Shown here piece after piece: positions 26,641 through 35,923 of a stretch of DNA of 51,909 nucleotides. The position numbers were made by a program, and so were the translations under genes. The notes beneath the pieces were generated by a model. That model worked only from the letters and a program-made list of their open reading frames with translations. It did not search any database and was not told where the DNA came from. Origin of the DNA: UBA1757 sp963617485 (GTDB lineage Bacteria; Bacteroidota; Bacteroidia; Bacteroidales; UBA1402); NCBI GenBank assembly GCA_963617485.1, contig CAVEPA010000013.1:1-51909 (forward strand), written 5' to 3'. Within the stretch, counting starts at the first letter, position 1. Each line of letters starts with the position of its first letter.

Positions 26641-28074
26641 CTAACGGGCGGCCTTGAAGAAACGGTTCCAACGGATTTTGCCCTGTCCCCAGGACTTGTC
26701 TTTGTTCAAAGAGAGCCATACAAAGGCAGGACGTCCCACGATATGGTCTTCAGGAACAAAGCCCCAACAACGTGAGTCGGCAGAATTGTGGCGATTGTCG
26801 CCCATCATCCAGTAATAGTCCATGGCGAAAGTATAGCTATCGGCGGGTTCGCCGTCCAAGAAGTAGCGACCGTCCTTCTTTTCCAGACGATGACCTTCGT
26901 ACACACGGATGGCACGCCCGTAAAGAATTTCATTAGCCTCGTTCAGCGCGATGGTGGCACCTTTGGCGGGTATCCAAATGGGTCCGTAATTGTCGCGCGT
27001 CCAAGTATTGGAAGCGTGCAGGGGGAACATGGTGCCGCCCAAACTATAAGCACCGACCATAGCCGGCTCTATCTTGACGGCTTGGATATTGGGAGCCTTG
27101 CGCACTTTGGCCAAAGCCTCGCGGGTAAGCGGGAAATGATAAACGGGCAGGCTTTTACCATCGGTCGAGGACTGAAAACCGAGCAACTGCGGCAGGATGT
27201 TGTTTTCGGGCAGCAGGATGCGGTCTTCACGGCTGATGCCCCAGTCTTCGAACTGACGCTCAGAGATATAGCCGCCTTTGGTCTGCACGAAATAGTTATA
27301 CTGTACTCCGGGTTCGTCGGGCAGGAGGTTGCCGTTCACATACAGCACATTGTCGACAATCTGCAAACTGTCACCGGGCAGACCCACACAGCGTTTCACA
27401 TAGTTCTCGCGACGGTCTACAGGACGCCATATCACCTTGCCGAAAGTCTGCGGATGATTGCGCACATAGGCAGCAGCCTGAGCATGCGAAAAATGTCGTT
27501 CCTGTTCCAGCTGATAACAAAGGGTGTAATAATCGGGGTTCTGCATCTTCAGTGTCACGGTGTCGCCCGTAGGGAAATTGAACACCACGATATCCTTGCG
27601 TTGCACGTCTCCCAAACCGGCAATACGCTTATAAGGCCATTGGGGCTTCTCGAAGTAAGACTTGCCTCCCACCAGCGGCATGGTATGCTGTGCCAAGGGA
27701 AAATGCAGCGGCGTCATGGGCATACGCGGACCGTAGGCGGCTTTGTTCACTACCAGGAAATCGCCCACCAGCAGGCTCTTCTCCAAGGACGACGAAGGTA
27801 TCTGATAATTCTGGAAGAAAAGGATGAACACGAAGTATACAGCCACCAATGCGAAAACGATGGCATCGACCCAGTCCATCAGGCTGCGCCAAAAAGACTT
27901 CTTCCATTTACGCCAGAAAAACCAGGGGAGCAGCCGGGTAACGTAAAAATCGAAGAAGAAAGGTACTGCCACCAGGAACCAGGCGCTGCGCGTCCATATA
28001 GCCACCAGAACCAACACGATGGTCCATAGGGCGAAACCTATCCAGCGGCGAGGGCTTGTCTTGAATTGTATCAT
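26641..28074 (-). CDS. lepB: Signal peptidase I, long Bacteroidetes type
   Basis: This membrane protease removes signal peptides of exported proteins. The first 100 residues hold two or three hydrophobic segments (around 12-45 and 69-87). The catalytic Ser is in the QIPSSSLEKSLLVGDFLVV segment, and the general-base Lys is in ENYVKRCVGLPGD. GDNRHNSADSRCWGFVP near the end is the classic C-terminal signature. At 477 residues it is much longer than the 324 of E. coli LepB, because of a large insertion between the catalytic Ser and Lys boxes, common in this phylum. It follows dapB by 23 nt. Confidence 0.93.
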   Translation of the reverse strand: MIQFKTSPRRWIGFALWTIVLVLVAIWTRSAWFLVAVPFFFDFYVTRLLPWFFWRKWKKSFWRSLMDWVDAIVFALVAVYFVFILFFQNYQIPSSSLEKSLLVGDFLVVNKAAYGPRMPMTPLHFPLAQHTMPLVGGKSYFEKPQWPYKRIAGLGDVQRKDIVVFNFPTGDTVTLKMQNPDYYTLCYQLEQERHFSHAQAAAYVRNHPQTFGKVIWRPVDRRENYVKRCVGLPGDSLQIVDNVLYVNGNLLPDEPGVQYNYFVQTKGGYISERQFEDWGISREDRILLPENNILPQLLGFQSSTDGKSLPVYHFPLTREALAKVRKAPNIQAVKIEPAMVGAYSLGGTMFPLHASNTWTRDNYGPIWIPAKGATIALNEANEILYGRAIRVYEGHRLEKKDGRYFLDGEPADSYTFAMDYYWMMGDNRHNSADSRCWGFVPEDHIVGRPAFVWLSLNKDKSWGQGKIRWNRFFKAAR

Positions 28075-28097
28075 CCTTGTTGCGTATTTATGGAGAA

Positions 28098-28814
28098 TCA
28101 GAAACCCAGCATATCTTCCATACCGAGCAGGCCTTTTTTGCCCAAAGTGAATTCGGCGGCCAGCACGGCACCGTAAGCCAGGCAGGAACGGCTCTTGACA
28201 TTATGCGAAATGCTGATGGTATCGACAGGCGAATCGTAGACCACTTCGTGATAGCCGGGTTCGTTGCCAATGCGCTCCGACACAATGCCGATAGTGTCGG
28301 CCTTGTCCACAGCCCGATTCTCCCACTGGGTCTTGCGGTCGATACGGGCGATGATGTCTTGCGCCAGCGTGATGGCCGTGCCGCTGGGAGCATCCAGTTT
28401 CTGCGTGTGGTGTACTTCCCGCATCTTCACATCGTACTGGTCGAAGGCGTTCATTTTTTCGGCCAAAAACTTGTTGAGCGCAAAGAAAATGTTCATGCCC
28501 AGACTAAAATTGGAAGCGTAGAAAAAGGTTCGGCCTTCTTCCTGGCAAGCCTTGCGAATTTCTGGCATTCTATCGAGCCAGCCCGTGCTTCCCGACACCA
28601 CCGGCAGTCCGGCAGCGAAGCATTTCTGATAATTGTTGAAGGCCGTCGAAGGGCCCGTAAACTCAATGGCGATATCAGCCGAGCGGAAAGCCGGCGAATC
28701 GAAAAGGTGCTGCGTGTCTACATCGATGGTACAAACTATTTCATGGCCTCTTTGCAAAGCTATCTTTTCTATCTCATGGCCCATCTTTCCGTAGCCTACA
28801 AGTGCAATTTTCAT
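28098..28814 (-). CDS. dapB: 4-hydroxy-tetrahydrodipicolinate reductase
   Basis: DapB reduces the dapA product with NAD(P)H on the way to diaminopimelate and lysine. The Rossmann nucleotide-binding start is MKIALVGYGKMGHEIE (residues 1-16). EVHHTQKLDAPSGTA is the catalytic and substrate-binding signature, and SNFSLGMNIFF is also typical. At 238 residues it is somewhat short compared with about 270 in E. coli, because the segment between strand 1 and the EFTGPS motif is compact, as in other Bacteroidetes. It heads the dapB-lepB-WbqC-M16-helicase unit. Confidence 0.95.
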   Translation of the reverse strand: MKIALVGYGKMGHEIEKIALQRGHEIVCTIDVDTQHLFDSPAFRSADIAIEFTGPSTAFNNYQKCFAAGLPVVSGSTGWLDRMPEIRKACQEEGRTFFYASNFSLGMNIFFALNKFLAEKMNAFDQYDVKMREVHHTQKLDAPSGTAITLAQDIIARIDRKTQWENRAVDKADTIGIVSERIGNEPGYHEVVYDSPVDTISISHNVKSRSCLAYGAVLAAEFTLGKKGLLGMEDMLGF

Positions 28815-28842
28815 CCTTGTTTTTTGTGTGTAAAAAATTCAT

Positions 28843-28851
28843 GCAAAGTTA
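28843..28851 (-). promoter_or_regulatory. Probable -7 element of the dapB-lepB operon
   Basis: On the minus strand this is TAACTTTGC, an exact TAnnTTTGC match 28 nt before the dapB ATG. The -33 region is weak (TTCC instead of TTTG). Confidence 0.42.
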
Positions 28852-28915
28852 AGCAAATCCCTTTTATTTGAGGGAAGTTTTCACGAAATTTGCGCTTCGC
28901 AAGAAAAGTGTCCCT

Positions 28916-30841
28916 ATGTCGATGTCGAAATTTACTGGAATCTGCGCCCTGTTGCTCTGCGCCTGCATAGCGGGTTGCGCCAGTATCGGCATGCCTCAGG
29001 GCGGTCCTAAGGACGAGACTCCACCTAAGCTGATGAAGTCCAAACCCGACAACAACGTCACCGGCTGGAACAAGAACAAGATAGAGATAGAGTTCGATGA
29101 ACTGGTGAGTGTCCAGAATGCCAGCGAGAAAGTGGTGGTTTCGCCGCCGCAGAAAAAACCGGCCAGTGTCAGCACCGTTATGAAGAAGGTGGTGGTAGAA
29201 CTCAAGGACAGCCTTATGCCCAACACCACCTACACCATCGATTTTTCCGATGCCATCGTCGATTACAACGAAAGCAACCCTTACGGGCAATATCTGTTCA
29301 GTTTCTCCACCGGCGACAGCATCGACAGCCTCTGCGTGTCGGGGCATGTGCTCGACGCCGCCACCCTTAGCCCCAAGCAAGGCGTTGTGGTGGGCGCGCA
29401 CGCCAATCTCGACGACAGCACCTTCATCAAGGAAAAATTCCTGCGCATCGCCCAGACCGACGAACATGGCTATTTCTGCATCCGTGGACTGAAAGACATC
29501 CCCTACAACATCTACGCGCTGGGCGACCAGAACCGCGATTACCGTTTCGACCAGAAGGGCGAAGGCATTGCTTTTCCCGACTCGGCCGTTAGGCCCTGGG
29601 CCGAGCCTTGCCTCAAGCCGGATACCGTCTGGAAAGCCATGGCCAAGGGTGACACTTTGCGGCTGGTCGACAGTGTCGTGATGCGTCCGACAACCTGCTT
29701 CAAGCCCGACAACCTGTTGCTGATGTATTTCAACGAAGACTTCGGCCGGCAATATTTGGTGAAGAGCGAGCGTAAGGAAGCCAACCAGCTTAGGCTCTTT
29801 TTCAGCTATCGCGCCGACTGTCTGCCGCAAGTGAGGGTACTGAACCCCGACAGCACCTTGGGGCAAGACAGTCTCTACTGGCAAAACGACTGGTTCGTGC
29901 TGGAAGACAACCCCACCCACGACAGTCTCTGCTATTGGGTAAAGGATTCTGCCCTTATCAAACTTGATACCATCCGCCTACAGATAGACTACCTGAAGAC
30001 TGGTTCCAACGACTCACTGACAGCCGCCCGCGATACCGTGAATTTCGTCTACCGGCCGAAAGCCGCCACCGACGATGGCAAAAACAAAAAGACCGGCAAC
30101 AAGCGCAAACGCAATGAACAGCCAGCCGACAGCACACAAAAGGCCAAACCCGAAGTCAAGCATTTCAAGATGAACGCCCAGCTGGGCAAGGAAATTGAAA
30201 TCTACGCCGTACCCACCTTCACTTGGGAAAGTCCCGTGGCCCACGATTCGCTGGCGGCCTGGCATCTCTACCAGAAAGTTGACACGCTCTGGCAAGCCCT
30301 TAGCGGATTCGAGCTGGAGCAGGACGAATACAACCCGCGCAAATACCACTTCTACTACGACTGGGATTACGGACAAGACTATATGCTTAGTCTCGACTCC
30401 GGAGCCTACCGTTGTTTGTACGATTCCATTACCAATGCGGCGGCCAAATTTGAATTCAAGACCAAATTCGAAAAGACCTACTCGCGGCTGGTTGTCAACA
30501 TTGTCGGTCTCAACCAAGGCCAGCCCGCCTTTGTAGAACTGCTCAATAGCAAAGACGAACTGGTGTACCGCGAATCCGTCATCGATGGGGTGGCCGACTG
30601 CCTGAACCTACCCGCCGGCGACTTCTACTTGCGCCTCATCCTCGACAACAACGATGACTTCGTCTGGACCACCGGTTCTTACCAAACGAAACGTCAGCCC
30701 GAGCAAGTGCTATACCTGAACAAGAAGCTGACGCTAAGGTCTAATTGGACCATTCAGGAGAGCTGGAACATTTGGGAACTGCCCATCGAAGAGCAGAAAC
30801 CCAAAGAACTCATCCAGACCGATTCCAAGAAGAAAAAGTAG
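28916..30841 (+). CDS. Ig-like (Big_5) domain lipoprotein
   Basis: The ATG at 28916 (MSMSKFTGICALLLCACIAGC) gives a lipoprotein signal with the lipobox IAGC; the open frame upstream would displace it. The mature protein, about 620 residues, starts ASIGMPQGGPKDETPPKL. This precedes a bacterial Ig-like domain with the FDELVSV and PNTTYTIDFSDAIVDYNE features of the Big_5 type. It is likely anchored in the cell envelope. A basic Lys/Arg-rich stretch lies around residues 390-415 (KNKKTGNKRKRNEQ). A conserved C-terminal region ends in KELIQTDSKKKK. Function is unknown although the family is widespread in Bacteroidales. It is a single gene, divergent from dapB. Confidence 0.8.
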   Translation: MSMSKFTGICALLLCACIAGCASIGMPQGGPKDETPPKLMKSKPDNNVTGWNKNKIEIEFDELVSVQNASEKVVVSPPQKKPASVSTVMKKVVVELKDSLMPNTTYTIDFSDAIVDYNESNPYGQYLFSFSTGDSIDSLCVSGHVLDAATLSPKQGVVVGAHANLDDSTFIKEKFLRIAQTDEHGYFCIRGLKDIPYNIYALGDQNRDYRFDQKGEGIAFPDSAVRPWAEPCLKPDTVWKAMAKGDTLRLVDSVVMRPTTCFKPDNLLLMYFNEDFGRQYLVKSERKEANQLRLFFSYRADCLPQVRVLNPDSTLGQDSLYWQNDWFVLEDNPTHDSLCYWVKDSALIKLDTIRLQIDYLKTGSNDSLTAARDTVNFVYRPKAATDDGKNKKTGNKRKRNEQPADSTQKAKPEVKHFKMNAQLGKEIEIYAVPTFTWESPVAHDSLAAWHLYQKVDTLWQALSGFELEQDEYNPRKYHFYYDWDYGQDYMLSLDSGAYRCLYDSITNAAAKFEFKTKFEKTYSRLVVNIVGLNQGQPAFVELLNSKDELVYRESVIDGVADCLNLPAGDFYLRLILDNNDDFVWTTGSYQTKRQPEQVLYLNKKLTLRSNWTIQESWNIWELPIEEQKPKELIQTDSKKKK

Positions 30842-30850
30842 GAAATTGAC

Positions 30851-32335
30851 TCAGATTTTCCACTCGAAACCATCCTTGCGGTCTTTGATTTCAAAGCCCA
30901 AGGCGGTAAGCGAGTTGCGTATCTCATCGGCTTTGGCCCAATCTTTATTGGCCTTGGCCTCCATTCTCATTTGGAGCAACATATCAACCACGGCGCGGAA
31001 AGCCGCCTCCTTCTTGGGATTTTCTTCCGTGGCTGCACCGGCGGGCCGCAAGCCCATGATATCTTCCACAAACAGTTTAAACACCTCCTTCAGTTCGGTC
31101 AGATCTTGAGCCGAAATGCTGGCTTTGCCGTCGTACACGCTGTTGATAAAGCGTCCCGCATCGAACAGATGCGAAATGACAATGGGCGTGTTCAAGTCGT
31201 CGTTCATGGCATCGAAACAACGCTGACGCAGCGTCTTGGCCTCGTCCGACGAAGACTGCTCCGATGCCTGCAACATCTGCAAGCGTTTGTAGCTGTCCAT
31301 CAATCTTTCCAGACCCTTTTCAGACGATTGCAGCGCCTCGTTGCTAAAATCGACCGTGCTGCGGTAGTGGGCCTGCAAGATAAAGAAGCGTATGGTCATG
31401 GGAGCGTAGGCTTGCGTGAGCAATTCGTGTTCTCCCTTGAAGAACTGGTCGAGCGTGATAAAGTTGCCCAAACTCTTGCCCATCTTCTGTCCGTTGATGG
31501 TTATCATGTTGTTGTGCATCCAATAATGCACCATTTCCTTGCCTTGCGAAGCCACTGCCTGCGCAATCTCACACTCGTGATGCGGGAAGATAAGGTCCAT
31601 GCCGCCACCGTGAATGTCGAAAGTATCACCCAGATATTTCTTGCCCATGGCCGTGCATTCGCAGTGCCAGCCGGGGAAGCCGTCGCTCCAGGGAGATGGC
31701 CAGCGCATGATGTGTTCGGGCTGGGCCTTTTTCCACAAAGCGAAATCTACCGGATTATGCTTCTCGGACTGTCCGTCCAAGTTATCGCGGCTAGTGTTGA
31801 TGACATCCTCCAGATTGCGGCCGGAGAGTTTACCGTAATGATATTGCTGATTGTATTTGACAACATCGAAATACACCGAGCCCTGGCTTTCGTAGGCGAA
31901 ACCACGGTCCAAAATATCCTTTACCAGCTGTATCTGCTCGATAATATGGCCGGAAGCATGCGGTTCAATACTTGGGGGCAGCACGTTCAAAGCCTCCATC
32001 GCCTGATGGTAGCGGTTCAAATAATATTGCACCACTTCCATGGGTTCCAGCTGTTCCAGACGGGCCTTCTTGGCAATTTTGTCCTCGCCTTCATCAGCAT
32101 CGTGTTCCAAATGGCCCACATCGGTAATGTTGCGCACATAGCGAACCTTGTAGCCAAGCTGTTGCAGGTAGCGGAACAAGATATCGAAGGTGATGGCCGG
32201 ACGGGCGTGACCCAAGTGGGCATCGCCATAAACCGTTGGGCCGCAGACGTACATGCCCACATGGTTTTCATGCAAGGGCTTGAACAGTTCCTTGGTTCGG
32301 GTCAAGGTATTGTATATAAGCAGTTCCTGTTTCAT
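30851..32335 (-). CDS. cysS: Cysteinyl-tRNA synthetase
   Basis: This class I synthetase charges tRNA-Cys. Residues 31-47 show the zinc Cys in CGPTVYGDAHLGHARPA, where HLGH is the HIGH motif. KMGKSLGNF near residue 283 is the KMSKS loop. Further zinc ligands are in GWHCECTAM and HHECEIAQ. The length of 494 residues is typical. The ATG overlaps the stop of the upstream GH3-like gene in an ATGA arrangement (32332-32335), so its translation is probably coupled to that gene. Its stop is 9 nt from the convergent Ig-like lipoprotein gene. Confidence 0.97.
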   Translation of the reverse strand: MKQELLIYNTLTRTKELFKPLHENHVGMYVCGPTVYGDAHLGHARPAITFDILFRYLQQLGYKVRYVRNITDVGHLEHDADEGEDKIAKKARLEQLEPMEVVQYYLNRYHQAMEALNVLPPSIEPHASGHIIEQIQLVKDILDRGFAYESQGSVYFDVVKYNQQYHYGKLSGRNLEDVINTSRDNLDGQSEKHNPVDFALWKKAQPEHIMRWPSPWSDGFPGWHCECTAMGKKYLGDTFDIHGGGMDLIFPHHECEIAQAVASQGKEMVHYWMHNNMITINGQKMGKSLGNFITLDQFFKGEHELLTQAYAPMTIRFFILQAHYRSTVDFSNEALQSSEKGLERLMDSYKRLQMLQASEQSSSDEAKTLRQRCFDAMNDDLNTPIVISHLFDAGRFINSVYDGKASISAQDLTELKEVFKLFVEDIMGLRPAGAATEENPKKEAAFRAVVDMLLQMRMEAKANKDWAKADEIRNSLTALGFEIKDRKDGFEWKI

Positions 32336-33396
32336 TTTATGTAAAGTTTATAAGGTTGCGTTGAAGTGAATACCACGGCCGGACCTTCGCTCAAATAGCG
32401 CCACAGACCCGCGCGAGTGCTGAGTATCATCCTATAGGGAACCCCAGCTTTGACTTCTTCCAAGGGGATGACATTTTTCGGGCTGAATGCAGCGTCTTCC
32501 GCGATAAATTCGTAGAAAATTCCGGCATCGGTCAGTAGAAGCATATCGGGGTCGCCCGGTTTTTCCTGCAAAGCGAAAAAGCCTTCGGGTGTACAGAAGG
32601 AAGCATGATAGGCGATGTCCTGTACCGGCGGCTCAAGCAACTGTTCTCGCGTAGGTTTGCCCCTGTGGAAAAAGACTTCCACCTGCGGCAGAATATTGCG
32701 GATACCCTGCTTGCCCGTCATTTTTTCGGCATAGCTCAAGAATTCGGCATAGCGGTGCGGACGGCCCTGGATATTGCTGACAGGATAAGTCTCCGTCTCG
32801 TGAAAGAGCGCTTCCAACTCGGCCTGCTGCGTTGGTTTGTTTATGGGCACAAGCGGGCGTATGAACATACTTTGCGGGAACGGAGCCTCTTTTACCAGCA
32901 CACTCGACAGGTTACGGTACACCTGATCGTGCCGGTCGGCGCCTATCCAAAGAGAGAAGCCGTCATAGAGGCGGCAGCTCTCACCTTTCGACTGCAAGTA
33001 CATGGAACCCGCATCGTTGATACCCACAAAAAAGTTGTCTATCAAGGCATCGCGCGTAAGGGGTAACAAATGCGACTCAGCCCCGTCGTTGCCGGCAGGC
33101 AGGAAATACTTGCAGGTGCCCGGCCATACAAGATTGGATTCGCCCGCCATCATACGGTGCACATAGGGCTGCAAGTCTTCATAGCGCTGCAAGGGCAGGC
33201 ACTGACGAAAATCTTCGTAACTATGGATATTCAGAAAACGGTAATGTTTGCCCATAAGGGTATTGGCAGCTTCGCTCAAATTGTCGAAAAGCTGCTCATG
33301 CTGGGCTTCGAACGGCATAGCCTTGGCCTCCTGGAATTCATCCAGACGGTCTTTGTTGCACATCGAAAAAAACGGTGTCAGAAAGTTGGTCGGCAT
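32332..33396 (-). CDS. Truncated GH3 auxin-responsive-promoter-family protein, probably not a working ligase
   Basis: 354 residues resemble the N-terminal two thirds of Bacteroidetes GH3-family acyl-adenylating proteins. Shared segments include YEDLQPYVHRMMAGESNLVWP, EVFFHRGKPTREQ, the DPDMLLLTDAGIFYEFI strand and STRAGLWRYL. As I recall, full-length relatives have about 500 residues and continue after PYK with VITGR...FGEE. This gene stops there. The SSGTTxxKSK nucleotide loop is replaced by AGNDGAESHLLPLT (residues 101-114). The frame itself is intact, and its stop overlaps the cysS start by 4 nt, so it is a stable shortened gene rather than a fresh frameshift. Confidence 0.72.
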   Translation of the reverse strand: MPTNFLTPFFSMCNKDRLDEFQEAKAMPFEAQHEQLFDNLSEAANTLMGKHYRFLNIHSYEDFRQCLPLQRYEDLQPYVHRMMAGESNLVWPGTCKYFLPAGNDGAESHLLPLTRDALIDNFFVGINDAGSMYLQSKGESCRLYDGFSLWIGADRHDQVYRNLSSVLVKEAPFPQSMFIRPLVPINKPTQQAELEALFHETETYPVSNIQGRPHRYAEFLSYAEKMTGKQGIRNILPQVEVFFHRGKPTREQLLEPPVQDIAYHASFCTPEGFFALQEKPGDPDMLLLTDAGIFYEFIAEDAAFSPKNVIPLEEVKAGVPYRMILSTRAGLWRYLSEGPAVVFTSTQPYKLYIK

Positions 33397-33439
33397 AATA
33401 CCCTCAGTTATAATGGATTTTCCGTAGGCAAAGATTCCT

Positions 33440-33448
33440 GCAAAGATA
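33440..33448 (-). promoter_or_regulatory. Possible -7 element for the GH3-like/cysS pair
   Basis: On the minus strand TATCTTTGC matches TAnnTTTGC, about 44 nt before the GH3-like ATG. A second, weaker copy (AATCTTTGC) follows. No clear TTTG at the -33 distance was found. Confidence 0.4.
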
Positions 33449-33482
33449 ATGAAAGCTTGGCAAAAACCCAGTTCCTACGCAA

Positions 33483-34217
33483 TTATTCCAATTCGCCGGC
33501 TTGTATTTTCGCCCAGACCATTTTGGAAGCCTTTTGCTGCGCATTTTTCTTGGAATAACCCTGCGAGCAGGCCACAGAACGGCCTTGAATCAAGACCTCA
33601 CAGTCGAAACTGGGCGTATGTGAATCGCCGTCGGAGGGAAGATGGGCTTCCATGGTAGAAAAATTCAGCTCATAACGACGTTGCTGACACCATTCCAGCA
33701 CCAGCGATTTGTAATTGCATACCGACTTGGCTACCTCGTCGATATCGAGCAAGGTCCCCAAAATCTTCCGCTCCAGAAAACGGCGGCAATAGCCAAAGCC
33801 ACGGTCTAGGTAGATGGCGCCGAAGAGCGCTTCGAGGGTGTTGCCATAAACATCGCTGCGCAAAGAGTTGGTATGATTGGCCATCATGGTCATATGGTCG
33901 AGACCCAAGCTGACGGACAGATGGTTCAGGCTGTCGCGCTTGACGATTTTGGAGCGCGTGGTAGTAAGGAAACCTTCTTCCTCGTTGGGAAAATGTCGAT
34001 AGAGAGCATCGGCCACCAGAGCATCGAGGATGGAGTCGCCCAAAAATTCAAGCCGCTCGTTGTTCTGCAAGGAACCGTCCGCCTTATGTAAAGACAAAGA
34101 CTTGTGGCGCAAGGCAAGCTCGTAATAAGCTATATGCCTTGGCCAAAAGCCTAAAATCTTCCTTAGAGAAAAATACAAACGCTGTCTGCGAATAAAAGAC
34201 AATCCTAGCCCTGCCAT
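33483..34217 (-). CDS. rnc: Ribonuclease III
   Basis: RNase III cleaves double-stranded RNA in rRNA and mRNA processing. The catalytic signature NNERLEFLGDSILDALVAD and the second acidic site EALFGAIYLDRG are both intact. A double-stranded RNA-binding domain follows from about residue 170, ending GYSKKNAQQKASKMVWAKI. I took the ATG at 34217 (MAGLGLSFIRRQRLYF), overlapping fabF by 13 nt; an upstream ATG at 34235 is also in frame. The length of 244 residues is normal, with a basic N-terminal extension common in Bacteroidetes. It is last in acpP-fabF-rnc. Confidence 0.95.
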   Translation of the reverse strand: MAGLGLSFIRRQRLYFSLRKILGFWPRHIAYYELALRHKSLSLHKADGSLQNNERLEFLGDSILDALVADALYRHFPNEEEGFLTTTRSKIVKRDSLNHLSVSLGLDHMTMMANHTNSLRSDVYGNTLEALFGAIYLDRGFGYCRRFLERKILGTLLDIDEVAKSVCNYKSLVLEWCQQRRYELNFSTMEAHLPSDGDSHTPSFDCEVLIQGRSVACSQGYSKKNAQQKASKMVWAKIQAGELE

Positions 34218-35467
34218 TTTCTGAAGGCAATACATGCGTTGTGACCGCCAAAGCCGAAAGTATTGGACAAGGCCACACGGATATCTCTTTTAACAGCTTT
34301 GTTGAAGGTAAAGTCCAGACGATAGTCGATTTCCGGATCTTCGTCACCTTCTTCGTGATTGATAGTGGGAGGAACGATACCGTTCTTGATAGCCAAGATG
34401 GTGGCAACAGATTCAACGGCACCGGCCGCGCCCAGCAAATGTCCCGTCATCGATTTGGTGGAACTGATGCTAATCTGGTAAGCCCTGTCGCCAAAGGCAG
34501 CCTTGATGGCCTTCACCTCGGCAATGTCACCGGGATGGGTAGAGGTACCGTGAGCATTGATGTAATCCACTTCGTCTTTGGACACGTTCATTTCTTCCAA
34601 AGCCAACTCCATAACGCGCTTGGCGCCCAAGCCTTCGGGATGAGGCGCCGTCATATGGTAAGCATCGGCCGATAGACCACTGCCTATCACTTCGGCATAA
34701 ATTTTGGCACCGCGGGCCAAAGCGTGGTCGAGTTCTTCCAAGACCAGACAAGCGGCACCTTCGCCCAGCACAAAGCCATCGCGGCTGGCAGAGAAGGGAC
34801 GGCTGGCCGTTGCAGGGCTGTCGTTGCGGGTCGAAAGGGCACGCATGGCATTGAATCCACCCATGCCGGCAGAGGTAATGGCACCTTCGGAACCACCGGC
34901 TATCATCACATCGGCCTTGCCCAAACGGATAAGGTCGATGGCAGATGCGGCGGCCGTATTGGAAGAAGCACAAGCCGAAACCGTGCCATAGTTAGGACCG
35001 GAAAAACCGTATTTGATGGAAATATACCCGGCAGGCATATCGGTGATAACCTTGGGAACGAAGAAGGGACTATATCGCATAGCGCCGCTGTCGTCTACAT
35101 AGTGCTTGCGCACATCTTCTTCGAAGGTATCCACACCACCTTCGCCACTGCCCCAAATAACGCCGAAACGGCTAAGGTCTTCAGCCTGCAAATCGAAAGC
35201 GGCATCTTCGACGGCTTCCTTGGCAGAAATCAAGGCGTACTGTTCGAACATGGAATACTTGGAGGCTTCCTTGCGTTCGAAATAGTCTAGGGGGTTATAT
35301 TCTTTGATTTCACAAGCGAACTGCGTCTTGTGATTGGAGGGGTCAAAATGAGTAACAGGTCCTGCTCCGCTTACGCCCTTAATCAGTGAATCCCAAAACT
35401 CGGGAACTGATTTTCCAATAGGGGTAATTGCACCAAGACCTGTTACGACTACTCTTCTTAATTTCAT
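34205..35467 (-). CDS. fabF: 3-oxoacyl-[acyl-carrier-protein] synthase II
   Basis: FabF condenses malonyl-ACP with the growing acyl chain in fatty acid synthesis. The nucleophile is Cys166 in VSACASSNTA. The two catalytic histidines are in NAHGTSTHPGD and NTFGFGGHNA. The length of 420 residues and the VVVTGLGAITPIG start are typical. It is 57 nt downstream of acpP and overlaps rnc, an arrangement conserved in many bacteria. Confidence 0.97.
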   Translation of the reverse strand: MKLRRVVVTGLGAITPIGKSVPEFWDSLIKGVSGAGPVTHFDPSNHKTQFACEIKEYNPLDYFERKEASKYSMFEQYALISAKEAVEDAAFDLQAEDLSRFGVIWGSGEGGVDTFEEDVRKHYVDDSGAMRYSPFFVPKVITDMPAGYISIKYGFSGPNYGTVSACASSNTAAASAIDLIRLGKADVMIAGGSEGAITSAGMGGFNAMRALSTRNDSPATASRPFSASRDGFVLGEGAACLVLEELDHALARGAKIYAEVIGSGLSADAYHMTAPHPEGLGAKRVMELALEEMNVSKDEVDYINAHGTSTHPGDIAEVKAIKAAFGDRAYQISISSTKSMTGHLLGAAGAVESVATILAIKNGIVPPTINHEEGDEDPEIDYRLDFTFNKAVKRDIRVALSNTFGFGGHNACIAFRKWQG

Positions 35468-35524
35468 AATTTGTTCTCGAAACCCGGAGCCATCAACGGC
35501 CAGAGCATCTAAAAAATTAATTAA

Positions 35525-35767
35525 TTAAGCTAAAGCCTTTGTAATGTAATCGATTGCATCCTTAACTACAGAAATCTTTTCTGCATCTTCATCGGGAATG
35601 CTAATGCCAAATTCTGATTCAAAACTCATGATCATCTCAACGGTATCAAGAGAATCGGCTCCCAAGTCGTTGGTGAAACTGGCTTCGGGGGTAACTTGTG
35701 AAAGCTCTACGCCCAGCTTCTCAGCAATGATGGCGGATACTTTCTGTGTAATTTCAGCTTCAGACAT
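35525..35767 (-). CDS. acpP: Acyl carrier protein
   Basis: This 80-residue acidic carrier holds acyl intermediates on a phosphopantetheine arm attached to Ser39 in the GADSLDTVEM motif. It serves FabF next door as well as LpxA, LpxD and FabZ further upstream in the window. It is first in the acpP-fabF-rnc unit, with its promoter region shared with the divergent purN. Confidence 0.97.
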   Translation of the reverse strand: MSEAEITQKVSAIIAEKLGVELSQVTPEASFTNDLGADSLDTVEMIMSFESEFGISIPDEDAEKISVVKDAIDYITKALA

Positions 35768-35817
35768 AATAATTTTCTTTAGTTAATAAATGATTTTTTT
35801 CTACGTCAAAAAACGCG

Positions 35818-35857
35818 GCAAAGTTAACTACGAAAATCAAATATATGCTACTTTTGC
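35818..35857. promoter_or_regulatory. Divergent promoter region for acpP and purN
   Basis: The minus strand has TAACTTTGC (35826-35818) in front of acpP, and the plus strand has TACTTTTGC (35849-35857) in front of purN. Both match TAnnTTTGC exactly; neither has a good TTTG at the expected -33 distance. The two elements are only 22 nt apart, so polymerase at one could block the other. Confidence 0.45.
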
Positions 35858-35923
35858 ACTGAAAAAATTGCGCCAAAGCCGCATCTCAAAACACAAGTGT
35901 TTAATATTCAAACCTTTACAAAG

